From Candidatus Eiseniibacteriota bacterium (GTDB lineage: Bacteria > Eisenbacteria > RBG-16-71-46 > CAIMUX01 > WJJG01): a stretch of 64,000 nt of DNA. A model generated the notes under the pieces. That model made no database searches. It was not told the origin of the DNA and saw only the letters and a program-made list of their open reading frames with translations. Made by a program: the position numbers and the translations under genes. Every line of letters starts with the position of its first letter. Position 1 is the stretch's first letter. This document shows positions 36,058 through 44,634 of the stretch, in pieces. Location: positions 1 through 64,000 of the forward strand of contig JAGMBO010000045.1 of assembly GCA_023129715.1 (NCBI GenBank), given 5' to 3'.

Positions 36058-37287
36058 CTATTGTTTGAGTTCACTAGAACTCCGAGACTGATCCGATTTC
36101 CTCACCCCAGCCACGACGACCTCGGCCAAGCGATTCTCCATATCTTCAATTACCTCGGTGGAGTGATCAACGATCCCAATGTCGGTATTGATCTGGAACG
36201 CAATGGCGATGCCATGGTTGGGATAGTACCGAAGGCTGGAGCTGTAACCGGGAATCCAGCCACCGTGACCGTAGGTCAGGCCGAGAGGACCGTTCTCGTG
36301 GATGGCAACTGCAATGCCGTATCGCGTGCCTGGGTCGTTCTCGCTAGTCGGGACGGACTGCAGGAGATCGTCAAGATAGCTTCCCTCAATTGCCCGGCCC
36401 TCGAGAAGGGCCTTGGCCCACACAACCAAATCCTTCGAGTTGCTGACGAAGCCGCCGCCGGTCCATTCAAGGCCTGGATGCCAGGCCATGATGCCGGGGT
36501 TCACGGTCGTCTTGGCGGGTAGGCCGAATGCATTCTCTTCCGCCATGTATCCGGCGGCAAGACCGAGCAGTTCCAATCGATCAGATCGCGTGGTCAGCGT
36601 AAGATGCAACGGCTCAAGGAATCGTCGAGTGACTTCTTCGTAGTAACCATGCCCCGTGACTTTCTCAATAATAAGGCCGAGGAGAAGGTAGCCTGTGTCG
36701 CTGTAATACCAACCTTCACCTGCTCTGAATAGTGGCGGTCGGTCCAGGGCAAGCGCGATCAGGTCTTCCGGCGAAAAGGGATTCGCCAGGGTGTGCCACT
36801 TCTCGCGAAACGCGCGCGCAAAGCGCTCATCATCAACATGATTCGCTATGCCGGAACTGTGATTCAGCAGCTGACGCAATGTAATTGTCTCGTTATTGGG
36901 CAGGCGCGAGAACCAGGGCCGGCCTCCAAGCCACCTCGAAACGGGATCGTCGAGATTCAGTAGACCTTCCTGCGCAAGCGCGAGAACGGCTGCCCCCACG
37001 AAGGACTTGCCGATGCTCGCTGCCAGGATGCACGACTCCGGCGTCATTGGGATATCCAGCTCAATATCCGCCAGACCGACTGCGAAAACCCCGACTGTTC
37101 CGTCAGGCAAGATGTACGCAGCCGTCGCCCCCGGAAACCCGTACTGATCATGGAGTGCTTCGAGCTCTGACTGGAACTGCGTTTTCAGATCCAGCGAGTT
37201 CGAGAATCCGGGAGTGTATATGGCCGTCACGAATATGAGGACCAGCATGCCAAGCGAGGGCAATCTGATTCGGCACCAGGATATCAT
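36058..37287 (-). CDS. Secreted serine hydrolase, class C beta-lactamase/DD-peptidase fold
   Basis: This 409-residue protein has a signal segment (about 11-30, LGMLVLIFVTAIYTPGFS). The catalytic Ser-x-x-Lys is ASIGKS (Ser91, Lys94). The Tyr motif is YYSDTGYLLLG and the third motif is HGGWIPGY, where HGG replaces KTG as in class C-like esterases and peptidases. It may act on peptidoglycan peptides, D-amino acid amides or esters outside the inner membrane; it need not be a resistance enzyme. GGAAAGGG precedes the ATG. It lies between the MipA-like and CPBP genes on the same strand. Confidence 0.9.
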   Translation of the reverse strand: MISWCRIRLPSLGMLVLIFVTAIYTPGFSNSLDLKTQFQSELEALHDQYGFPGATAAYILPDGTVGVFAVGLADIELDIPMTPESCILAASIGKSFVGAAVLALAQEGLLNLDDPVSRWLGGRPWFSRLPNNETITLRQLLNHSSGIANHVDDERFARAFREKWHTLANPFSPEDLIALALDRPPLFRAGEGWYYSDTGYLLLGLIIEKVTGHGYYEEVTRRFLEPLHLTLTTRSDRLELLGLAAGYMAEENAFGLPAKTTVNPGIMAWHPGLEWTGGGFVSNSKDLVVWAKALLEGRAIEGSYLDDLLQSVPTSENDPGTRYGIAVAIHENGPLGLTYGHGGWIPGYSSSLRYYPNHGIAIAFQINTDIGIVDHSTEVIEDMENRLAEVVVAGVRKSDQSRSSSELKQ

Positions 37288-37396
37288 CTGCGCTACCCTT
37301 TCCTTACATCAGAGTCACAGTCCCATTGACGGCGACAGTGAATCGACCGAGCGAGAATGTGCACTCTGCCGTCACTCAACTCCCAGAAGCAACCTG

Positions 37397-38284
37397 CTAG
37401 AAGCTGTAGGATGTCTGAACGCCGATCGTTTGCTGAAGCTGTTCGACCGTATACGGACTCCTCTTTGCATCACCTAAGAGAACCGTTCCCAGGTAGTCCA
37501 GGGACATGCTCAGGCGGTTCGAAAGCCGGTAGCCCACCTGAAAGGCCACTTGGGCGTCTCTCAATCCCGCACAGGCATTGAATTCCTTGAGCGCCTCAAG
37601 CTCTTTCTCAACGGAGTACCACGCGCCAGCATATTCCCGGCTCATGAACTCGAGGCTAGACATGCCCAGAAGTGAAATGCGATCCGTGACCGGCTGTTGG
37701 ATTACGTAGAGGAGCGAGTAGAGAAACCCATGCCTGACCTCGTCGTCTATGCCATCCCGGTTGTATTCAACAGTTGTAGGGTAGTACCCGAGAGAAGCTC
37801 CGACCATACCAACTGGTGTAGGATATGCGAACGTGGTACTGACATAGATCTGGGTGAACGAATCGGGAGAGTCTCTCAGAAGTGTTCTCGTTTTGTCGCT
37901 GTGGTCGACGTCAAAACCCACCACCGAGTATTGTTCAGAGTTTCTTCTATCTCCTGCATTGATGGTCACGCTGGCGAGGAAACCGCGTTGCTGGTTCATG
38001 TACGTGACACCAAGCCCTTCCAAGAGGGATATGGAGTAGGAGAGTCCCCCCCGGGTGTACATTGCCTTAAACGTAGGCAAGGGAGTGAGATAGTAGTCAT
38101 CCGATCCGCTGTAGACATTCTCGGTGTAGACACCTGCACCGACGGAGAAGTCCCAACCCCGTTGCGCGACAGCCGTTGTCGCACAACACGCCGACACTAA
38201 CACGAAAGACAATGCCGCTCTTCCTAGCTGCGACCAGCGTCGTGGGATGACGGCAACTGGATTATCCTGCTTGTCAGACATCAT
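37397..38284 (-). CDS. MipA/OmpV-family outer-membrane protein
   Basis: This roughly 295-residue protein has an N-terminal signal region (about 20-40, ALSFVLVSACCATTAVAQ) and a beta-barrel beginning WDFSVGAGVYTENVYSGSDD, the MipA/OmpV hallmark. It ends with an aromatic residue (TSYSF), as outer-membrane barrels do. MipA links murein synthases and hydrolases in E. coli; other members are porin-like. Tandem ATGs at 38284/38281 follow GGGAGG; a GTG at 38296 is also possible. A perfect palindrome typical of TetR operators lies about 38 bases upstream. Confidence 0.88.
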   Translation of the reverse strand: MMSDKQDNPVAVIPRRWSQLGRAALSFVLVSACCATTAVAQRGWDFSVGAGVYTENVYSGSDDYYLTPLPTFKAMYTRGGLSYSISLLEGLGVTYMNQQRGFLASVTINAGDRRNSEQYSVVGFDVDHSDKTRTLLRDSPDSFTQIYVSTTFAYPTPVGMVGASLGYYPTTVEYNRDGIDDEVRHGFLYSLLYVIQQPVTDRISLLGMSSLEFMSREYAGAWYSVEKELEALKEFNACAGLRDAQVAFQVGYRLSNRLSMSLDYLGTVLLGDAKRSPYTVEQLQQTIGVQTSYSF

Positions 38285-38321
38285 GGCCTCCCTCACTTTC
38301 TCCTCAGCATGTTCATCAGTA

Positions 38322-38336
38322 GACCGACCGTCGGTC
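38322..38336. promoter_or_regulatory. Perfect 7-1-7 palindrome, probable TetR-family operator
   Basis: GACCGAC-C-GTCGGTC is a perfect inverted repeat located between the TetR gene (upstream) and the mipA-like gene (downstream). Such GACCGAC/GTCGGTC operators are typical of TetR-family repressors that control efflux and envelope genes. It probably mediates repression of the mipA-hydrolase-CPBP operon by the adjacent regulator (inference). Confidence 0.7.
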
Positions 38337-38482
38337 AGTACTTGCTTGAAGACTACTCTGGGCCCTGCGGATTCCTTGGTTGATGCGAATGAACGTCCAC
38401 AGCCGCTCTGCGAGGCTCCGCGCCATCAATGCCAGCGCAGGCAAACCAGGTGTGACAGTGCGGCCATGCTGGTAGGAGTACA

Positions 38483-39175
38483 TCAGCGATCCGTATCCTT
38501 CTGTTTGTGTGACATCGTCGCATCAGAGCCGGGTGCAGCAAGTTGCAGTTCCATGACGCGAAAGAAATCGTCCTCGATCTGCTTCATGGCCACGCCACGA
38601 ACTGCTGTGAGCAGCTCCCCGCGGTTCTGGGTGATTTCAATGACACCGTTGCTCTGACACCAGAGCAGGAGAGACATCCGCTGCGGATCGAGGTCGGAGC
38701 GGATTGTACCGTCGCTAATACCGTCGGCAAGTGCATCGGCGAGAATCTGGTGAATCCTTAGGACGGCCTGCATGTATTCCTTTAGGAGCGGGTCATCCTT
38801 AAGCCGGTTGAACATCGCCGGGGATATTCTTCCGATCTGTACCTTGGCTTGGAAACAGACGGTGTGTTCCATGGCATACTTGAAGTAGAAGCGTCCGATC
38901 CTCAAGGCGCGATCGAGACCGTCCTTACCAGCGTTATAGGCGCTGCGAAATCCTTCTTCCTCGATCTTGGTTCCGCGAAGATCCAGTCCGGCGAGAAGCA
39001 GTTGCTTGCTGGCGAAGTAATTGTATAAGGTTGACTTTCCGAGTTCCGCAGCGGCGGCGATGTCGTCCATTATCGCCCCCTCTATTCCCTTCTCAGCAAT
39101 AACCACCGTCGCCGCATCGAGGATCATCTCTATCCGTCGTCTTCGTTCTCTCTCCTGTCGTTCAGCTATTCCCAT
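38483..39175 (-). CDS. TetR/AcrR-family transcriptional regulator
   Basis: This 230-residue repressor-type protein has an N-terminal HTH (about 17-62): ILDAATVVIAEKGIEGAIMD, then ELGKSTLYNYFASKQLLLA. The C-terminal ligand domain is all alpha and not assignable to a ligand. The start has GAGGAG seven bases upstream. It lies 199 bases upstream of the mipA-like gene on the same strand, with the palindrome 38322-38336 in between, so it probably regulates that gene set. Confidence 0.92.
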   Translation of the reverse strand: MGIAERQERERRRRIEMILDAATVVIAEKGIEGAIMDDIAAAAELGKSTLYNYFASKQLLLAGLDLRGTKIEEEGFRSAYNAGKDGLDRALRIGRFYFKYAMEHTVCFQAKVQIGRISPAMFNRLKDDPLLKEYMQAVLRIHQILADALADGISDGTIRSDLDPQRMSLLLWCQSNGVIEITQNRGELLTAVRGVAMKQIEDDFFRVMELQLAAPGSDATMSHKQKDTDR

Positions 39176-39337
39176 TCTGTCACTCCTCGGGGGTTAGCGA
39201 CCACAGTTCCATACGCGACTGATAGTCAGAATACGAACCGTGGTCTAGCAGGTCAAGTCCTATTTTAGGTGTGCCTCACCAAAACCTCGTCTGCCTTGTC
39301 CCAATTGGAGTTACAGAGGGAGCCACACTTGCCCTCC

Positions 39338-39565
39338 GCGCTTGTCATCTCCGGGCTGACTTCGTCCTACCGCTGGCGCAAGCAGCACGGGGGTCTCGAG
39401 GTCGATCAGGCCAAGCGGCTGAAGGTACTCGAGCGCGAGAACGTGCAGCTCAAGAAGGTCGTCGCCGACCAGGCGTTGGACATTGCGACCTTGAAGGAGG
39501 CCTCCTGGGGAAACTTGTGAGTCCGGCGCGTCGGCGCCGGACGGTGGAGCACGGCGGTGAGGAAT
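39338..39565 (+). mobile_element. IS3-family transposase remnant (orfA end and orfB start)
   Basis: The frame to 39520 reads SYRWRKQHGGLEVDQAKRLK and ERENVQLKKVVADQALDIAT, then LKEASWGN. This is the helix-turn-helix exit and leucine zipper end of an IS3-group OrfA. Just after, in another frame, SPARRRRTVEHG matches the beginning of the matching OrfB, which breaks off at about 39565. The 5' part of orfA, most of orfB and both ends are missing, so it is inactive. Confidence 0.75.
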
Positions 39566-39728
39566 GACGCGGGTCGGAGAGGTCTGTCCGGAGAACCGAG
39601 CCAGAGAGATAACACGCTACGCAGCAGCATCTTACGACACGGCCCATCCCTTGGGCAACCGTAAGGCTCTGAGTCGCAGACCGCGCCGCCGCTTGAGATG
39701 GCCTTGTTCCCTGTCGATGTCTGTCGTA

Positions 39729-39773
39729 TTCGCGAATCAATTCTGTTCGCGAATGTTCGCGAATATTCGCGAA
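39729..39773. promoter_or_regulatory. Four TTCGCGAA palindromes, three in 10-bp register
   Basis: Self-complementary octamers TTCGCGAA start at 39729, 39746, 39756 and 39766. The last three are spaced exactly 10 bases apart, one helical turn. The last two form a perfect 18-base palindrome, TTCGCGAATATTCGCGAA. They end 41 bases before the start of the AlbA_2 regulator gene and are likely binding sites for it or another factor (inference). Confidence 0.8.
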
Positions 39774-39814
39774 TCGTCCTTGCCTCCCAATGACGGGCAC
39801 GCTAGGATTGCCTC

Positions 39815-41164
39815 ATGAAAAAGACAGAACTCCTGAAGAGGATCTCCGAAGGCGAGGGGGTTTTCCAAGAATTCAAAACATCGCTCGAAAAGCTCGACCG
39901 GACAATGGTCGCGTTTGCCAACGCCAAGGGTGGAATCATATACCTCGGTGTCGATGACGATGGTTCCTTTTCGGGCCTCCGGATCACCAACCGTTTGAAG
40001 GCCCAGGTTCAGAGCATTTCCAGGAATACCGATCCGCCGGTTGAGATATCCTGCCTTGATCTCGATAAGGCGCTCGCCATCATTGTCAAAGAAGGAGAGG
40101 AAAAGCCCTACAAGTGCTCCGATGGGTTCTATCTGCGCTCTGGTGCCACCAATCAGAAGCTCTCCCGCGATGAGATCCTCGACCTAGCCATTCGCCTGAA
40201 CAGGATCCAGTTCGAGGCCCTTCAGGTTTTCGACTTCCGCTACCCCGACGACTTCTCAGATGACATCTTTCGGGAATTCACTGAACGTGCCCATCTCGGC
40301 GAGGCGCTGGGCAGTCTTGGCAAGCAGCGATTTCTGGTATCCCTCGGTGTCGCTGAACAGCAGGCAAGAAAACTCATCTTCAACCACACCGGTGTGCTGC
40401 TCTTCGGTTCCTCGCCAGAGAAGTACCTCCCGCAAGCCAAGACCAGCTACGGACGCTACCGCGGAAGGGACAAGACCAACGTCATTGATCGCGCCATCTT
40501 CTCGGGCTCTCTGACACGACAAATGGATGAAGCCCTAAAGAAGCTTCACGCGCAAGTTCCCCTACGCTACCGGCTCGCGGACCAGTCGTCACGCCGCGAA
40601 ATCCCCGCCTACCCCATGCGCGCCCTGGAGGAAGCGCTTGTCAACGCTCTCATCCACCGGGACTACTCGGAAGCCGGCGCCGAGATCCAGATCGACCACT
40701 TCGATGACAGGATCGAGATCACTAATCCTGGAAGCCTTCTCGGCACTCTGACGATCGAGACCCTGAAAGGGAAATCGAGACGCCGGAATCCCCTCATCGC
40801 GGAGCTTTTCTTCCGGATCGGCAAGGGAGAGAAACTCGGTTCCGGCATTGGACGGATGCAGGCGCTCATGGAAGAGTGGAAGCTTCGGCCACCAGAATTC
40901 GATGCGTCTGGGGATTTCTTCTCGGTTACCTTCCTGGGACCGGGCCGTGAGATTCCGGAAGAGAAACTCCTGCTTCTGCCGAGCCGCCCCCGTCAATTCA
41001 TGGAGGCAGTAAACCAGATCGAGACGCCCTTTACGGCACGCACCTACGCTCAACGACTCTCGATCACGCCCCGAACAGCACAGAAGGATCTCCAGATACT
41101 GATCAAGAGAGGCCTGGTATCTAGGGAGGGAGAAGGCAAGAACACGCGGTATCGGTTCTGCTAG
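39815..41164 (+). CDS. Schlafen/AlbA_2 domain regulator with HATPase and winged helix
   Basis: This 449-residue cytoplasmic protein has three parts. Residues 1-130 form a Schlafen-type AlbA_2 putative nucleic-acid-binding domain (EFKTSLEKLDRTMVAFANAK, GGIIYLGVDDDG). Residues about 265-385 form a GHKL-like HATPase_c_4 region (EEALVNALIHRDYSEAGAEI, then EKLGSGIGRM). The end is a winged helix (YAQRLSITPRTAQKDLQILI, KRGLVSREGEGKNTRYRF). Family members are often called RecG-like or transcriptional regulators and are common in mobile and defence regions; direct function is unproven. The palindrome cluster 39729-39773 sits right upstream and suggests autoregulation. Codon use is less GC-biased than in the flanking genes. 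Confidence 0.88.
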   Translation: MKKTELLKRISEGEGVFQEFKTSLEKLDRTMVAFANAKGGIIYLGVDDDGSFSGLRITNRLKAQVQSISRNTDPPVEISCLDLDKALAIIVKEGEEKPYKCSDGFYLRSGATNQKLSRDEILDLAIRLNRIQFEALQVFDFRYPDDFSDDIFREFTERAHLGEALGSLGKQRFLVSLGVAEQQARKLIFNHTGVLLFGSSPEKYLPQAKTSYGRYRGRDKTNVIDRAIFSGSLTRQMDEALKKLHAQVPLRYRLADQSSRREIPAYPMRALEEALVNALIHRDYSEAGAEIQIDHFDDRIEITNPGSLLGTLTIETLKGKSRRRNPLIAELFFRIGKGEKLGSGIGRMQALMEEWKLRPPEFDASGDFFSVTFLGPGREIPEEKLLLLPSRPRQFMEAVNQIETPFTARTYAQRLSITPRTAQKDLQILIKRGLVSREGEGKNTRYRFC

Positions 41165-41643
41165 CTTTCTTCCGGGCTGCTGCTCGTTCAAGACGATCAC
41201 GTGATCCAGGCACTCGCGGCGGATGGATCCGATCAGTCACTTGACATACGGATTCTGCCAAGGCGATCGAGCAGCGATCACGACTTCCCCGATGTCCATG
41301 TTCGTCACCCGGCGACGGAAGTACTCGCCACAGATCCCGTCGCGATCCCTCAGCAGGTAGCGTGGGGGTTCCTCCCATGGGAATGCCTCGACGATCTGCT
41401 GGGGGCCGTCCACTCGGCGGTTGGATTCGTGGTCACGTCGAAGTGCAGGACTCGTCGCCGCTCATGGGCCAGGATCAAGAACACGATGAGGATCCTATTC
41501 CTCACGGTGGGCGCGACGAAGAAGTCTACGGCGACGATCTCCTTGATGTGATTCTTGAGGAAGGCTCGCCAGGTAGGGGAGGGCGGCCTACGGTGGCGGA
41601 CTATGTACTTCGCAACCGTCGACTTGGGCAAGTTGATGCCGAA
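41163..41643 (-). pseudogene. Degenerate integrase-core (rve) transposase, 5'-truncated
   Basis: Reading the minus strand from 41643 gives FGINLPKSTVAKYIVRHRRP, then SVDFF-type core AVDFFVAPT, then HFDVTTNPTAEWTA. A frameshift near 41425 leads to QIVEAFPWEEPPRYLLRDRD, then ARSPWQNPYV, an in-frame TGA where Glu-Arg is expected, and finally LIGSIRRECLDHVIVLNEQ. This is a rve-family transposase lacking its N-terminal part and carrying at least two disabling lesions. Its truncation point coincides with the start of the GT4 remnant. Confidence 0.85.
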
Positions 41644-41738
41644 TGGGCCGCCGCGCGCGCCGGCTCGATGAGGAGCGCTATGCCCCCGATCCCCATCTGG
41701 ATCGCCTGGAACGTCTCTACCAGGATCTCATCGGGTAG
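41643..41738 (+). pseudogene. 3'-terminal remnant of a second GT4 glycosyltransferase
   Basis: The frame reads MGRRARRLDEERYAPDPHLD, then RLERLYQDLIG and a TAG stop. It is identical in protein to the last 31 residues of the gene at 33219-34442, with five synonymous differences. The remaining 376 codons are missing; the DNA to the left is the transposase remnant. It is therefore a truncated gene end, not expressed as such. Confidence 0.92.
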
Positions 41739-41800
41739 GTTGCGTCGCGCAATCCTTAGGCTGAGCAGGGCGCCGGGGGGCGGAGGGCGTCAGAGGGATG
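41643..41800 (+). repeat. Right copy of the 156-bp duplication
   Basis: It corresponds to 34347-34502. The coding 96 bases differ at five sites, all silent. The 60 bases after the stop differ at a clearly higher rate and include a small indel. Together the two copies bracket the 7.1-kb accessory island. Confidence 0.93.
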
Positions 41801-42106
41801 CAAGCGCCGCGCAACGAGCATGCCTCGGGGACCCCGCTCACGATGCTCGCGCGGCGCGCCCAAGGCGCGCTCCTGAGAGGAATCTACCCCTGGCGCGCGC
41901 CGTTCCCGCAGACGCCCTCGGCCCCCGGCGCCCGATAGACTCCTGTGCGAGGCGCGACCAGTCGAAAAAAAACCCTTCACAGCCTGCGTCCGAACCGGTT
42001 ACAAACATCGAAGTTGTTGGCCTGCCGCGCGCTCACTCCCGCCGGGGCCGCGGGGGGCCGATGCGGGCCATGAATGCCCGGCCCCGGGGGATGCGGAGAG
42101 TCTGCC
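41801..42106. other. Intergenic region upstream of rnfC
   Basis: About 300 bases with no gene recognised. It should contain the rnf operon promoter, but no convincing -35/-10 pair was identified. Confidence 0.45.
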
Positions 42107-43504
42107 ATGCCGACGCCCAAGCTGAAACCGATCCCAGAGCAGCTCGCCGACCGTCGCTTCAGCTTCCGCGGCGGCGTCCATCCTCCCGAACACAAAGAGA
42201 TTACCGAGAGCCTCCCGATCGAGCGCCTGAGCCTGCCTCCCGAGATCATTCTCTCGACGGCGATGCACGTCGGCGCGCCGGCCAAGCCGGTGGTCGCCAA
42301 GAAAGACACCGTCGCCCGCGGCCAGCTCATCGCCGAGGCTTCCGGGTTCGTCTCGGCCCCGGTGCACTCGCCCGTTGCCGGACAGGTCACCGATATCTGC
42401 CCCCTCCCCCATCAGAGCGGCCGGATGGTCACCGCGCTGCGGATTGCCACCGATGCCGAGGCGACCGAACAGGCGATCGCGAGCGAGAGCGAGCAGAAGA
42501 CGATCCCCGCCGATCTGGATCTCTCCCCCTATTCGCCCGAGCAGATCGTCACGGCGGTGAAGGATGCCGGCATCGTCGGCCTTGGCGGCGCCGCTTTCCC
42601 GAGCTTCATCAAGCTGACGGCGAATCCTAAGAAGCCGACCGATGTCGTCCTGCTCAACGGCAGCGAGTGCGAGCCCTATCTCACCGCCGACCACCGGATG
42701 ATGCTCGAGTCGGCGGCGGCGATCATTGGCGGCCTGCGCCTGGCGATGAAAGCCACCGGGGCGCCACGCGGCATCGTCGCGATCGAGGACAACAAGCCCG
42801 ACGCGATCGAGACGATCGGCCAGGCGATTGCCGCCAGCGGAGCCGGAGATGCGCTCAGCGTGGCGCGGCTGAAGACGAAGTATCCGCAGGGAGGCGAGCG
42901 CACACTGATTCCGGCGGTCACCGGGCGGGCGGTGCCGGTGGGCGGGTTCCCGCCCGACATCGGCGTCTGCATCCTCAATGTGGGCACGGCTGCTGCCGTG
43001 GCGGCCGCCGTCGTGCATGGCCGGCCCTTGATCGAGCGGGTGCTGACGATCACCGGAAGGGGCATCGCGCGACCGGGGAACCTCCTGGTTCCGATCGGAA
43101 CGCCCTTGAGCTTCCTGGTCGATCAACGCGGCGGTCTGAACGCCGCGGCTGCCCGGATCATCCTCGGCGGACCGATGATGGGACCCAATGCCCCGGCGCT
43201 CGACCTGCCGGTGATGAAGGGCATGAGCGGAATCACGATCCTGGCGGATGAGGACGTCCGGATCCCCAAGGAGTTCCCCTGCATTCGCTGCGGGCGCTGT
43301 GTCGACGCCTGCCCGCTGGGCCTGGTGCCGGCACAGATCGCCCGGCTGGTTGCCAGGCGGCACATCCAGGAAGCGCTGGATACACACCTGCTCAGCTGCG
43401 TCGAATGCGGGACCTGCAATTATGTCTGTCCTAGCGGGATCCCGCTGGTTCAGTATTTCCGGTCGGGCAAGTTTCTGGCTCGCCGGCTGCAACAGAAGTC
43501 GTGA
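42107..43504 (+). CDS. rnfC: Rnf electron transport complex subunit RnfC
   Basis: RnfC is the peripheral cytoplasmic NADH- and FMN-binding subunit of the Rnf complex, which couples ferredoxin:NAD+ electron transfer to ion pumping. The 465-residue protein starts with the RnfC N-terminal domain (FRGGVHPPEHKEITES). It has the nucleotide-binding GGAAFPSFIKL and NGSECEPYLTADHRMM. It ends with two 4Fe-4S motifs, CIRCGRCVDACPLGL and CVECGTCNYVCPSGIP. ATG 42107 follows GGAGAG. It is the first gene of rnfCDGEAB, the order known from Bacteroidota and Clostridia. Confidence 0.96.
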   Translation: MPTPKLKPIPEQLADRRFSFRGGVHPPEHKEITESLPIERLSLPPEIILSTAMHVGAPAKPVVAKKDTVARGQLIAEASGFVSAPVHSPVAGQVTDICPLPHQSGRMVTALRIATDAEATEQAIASESEQKTIPADLDLSPYSPEQIVTAVKDAGIVGLGGAAFPSFIKLTANPKKPTDVVLLNGSECEPYLTADHRMMLESAAAIIGGLRLAMKATGAPRGIVAIEDNKPDAIETIGQAIAASGAGDALSVARLKTKYPQGGERTLIPAVTGRAVPVGGFPPDIGVCILNVGTAAAVAAAVVHGRPLIERVLTITGRGIARPGNLLVPIGTPLSFLVDQRGGLNAAAARIILGGPMMGPNAPALDLPVMKGMSGITILADEDVRIPKEFPCIRCGRCVDACPLGLVPAQIARLVARRHIQEALDTHLLSCVECGTCNYVCPSGIPLVQYFRSGKFLARRLQQKS

Positions 43505-43575
43505 CCACCCGGCGTGGATGCGGCGGGCCGCCGGGCCGCTAGCGGGCGTTCCCGGCGCTAAGGAGGTTGGCCGCC

Positions 43576-44634
43576 ATGGTTCCAGAGGAGAAGGCGCAGC
43601 GGGGGCTGTTCCCCCTGAAGAGCTCGCCCCATCTGACCGCGCCCCTGACCACGCCGCGGGTGATGCTCGACGTCTTGATCGCCCTACTTCCGGTCACCAT
43701 CGCCGCGATCCTCTTCTTCCGCCTGCATGCCATCGTGCTGATCCTCGCCTCGGTCGCCGGAGCCGCGCTCGCCGAGTGGATCGGCAATCGGCTGATGAAC
43801 AAGGAACACACGCTGCTCGACGGCAGCGCGGTGGTGACGGGTATGATTCTCGCGCTCTGCTTGCCGCCGACGTTTCCATTCTATTTCGCTGCCCTCGGCG
43901 GGGCGGTCTCGACCGGGATCGGCAAGATGGCTTTCGGGGGCCTGGGCTACAACATCTTCAACCCGGCCATGGTCGGCCGCACGTTCCTGACCGCCTGCTT
44001 CGGGACGATGATGACGGCCTGGATCGAACCGGGCACGCTCTACCCGATCGGCGGCGGAGACCTGGTCACCGCCGCCGGGGATGTGATCGCGGTGACCGCG
44101 GCGACTCCGCTGGGCATCGCCAAACAGATGCTCGCCGCGGGCGATCCGGCCGAGGCGGCGGCGATCGCGGCACAGTTGCCCGGCCCGCTGCGTCTCTTCC
44201 TCGGCAACATCGGCGGGTCATTGGGTGAGACCTCGGCGCTGGCGATCCTGCTCGGCAGCCTCTGGATGCTGCTGCGCCGCACGATCACCTGGCACATCCC
44301 GGCCGGCGTGCTCCTCGGGGCCTTCGTCTTCGGACTGGTCGCCTGGCTGGCGAACCCAACGGTGGTCGCCGATCCGTCCGCCCATCTGCTCGGCGGAGCA
44401 ATGCTCTTTGGCGCCTTCATCATCGCCACCGACCCAGTGACCTGCCCGCTCTCCGCCTCCGGCCGCTTCGCCTTCGGTGTCGGAGTGGGCCTGATCACCA
44501 TGCTGATTCGCATAGTCGGCGGCTATCCAGAGGGCGTCATGTACGCCGTACTCCTGATGAACGCAGTCACCCCGTTCCTCGATCGCTGGACCGCGCCGCG
44601 ACCGCTGGGGCTGGAGGGAACAAGCCATGCGTGA
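43576..44634 (+). CDS. rnfD: Rnf electron transport complex subunit RnfD
   Basis: RnfD is a polytopic inner-membrane subunit carrying covalent FMN. The 352-residue protein starts with the conserved SPHLTAPLTTPRVMLDVLIA. NIFNPAMVGRTFL lies near residue 127, and the flavinylation-type Thr (about 177) is in VTAATPLG. ATDPVTCPLS and the C-terminal membrane helices follow. The site should be modified by an ApbE protein, and one is encoded at 30233-31420. AAGGAGG lies nine bases before the ATG; a TTG at 43567 is less likely. It overlaps rnfG by eight bases. Confidence 0.95.
   Translation: MVPEEKAQRGLFPLKSSPHLTAPLTTPRVMLDVLIALLPVTIAAILFFRLHAIVLILASVAGAALAEWIGNRLMNKEHTLLDGSAVVTGMILALCLPPTFPFYFAALGGAVSTGIGKMAFGGLGYNIFNPAMVGRTFLTACFGTMMTAWIEPGTLYPIGGGDLVTAAGDVIAVTAATPLGIAKQMLAAGDPAEAAAIAAQLPGPLRLFLGNIGGSLGETSALAILLGSLWMLLRRTITWHIPAGVLLGAFVFGLVAWLANPTVVADPSAHLLGGAMLFGAFIIATDPVTCPLSASGRFAFGVGVGLITMLIRIVGGYPEGVMYAVLLMNAVTPFLDRWTAPRPLGLEGTSHA

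Noticed and set aside
36058-37287. Antibiotic-resistance beta-lactamase
   Set aside because: The fold is class C-like but HGG replaces KTG, and the family is dominated by esterases and peptidases; resistance cannot be claimed.
41163-41643. Functional transposase using stop-codon readthrough or frameshifting
   Set aside because: It has both a frameshift and a TGA and lacks its N-terminal part, so it is a decayed fragment.
34347-41800. att-site style duplication from site-specific integration at a gene 3' end
   Set aside because: The copies differ at silent sites only and no integrase with an intact frame is present; a truncated second gene explains the data better.
41999-43492. Long antisense frame over rnfC (about 497 codons)
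   Set aside because: Low-complexity Arg/Asp composition and no start signal; rnfC motifs are intact on the other strand.
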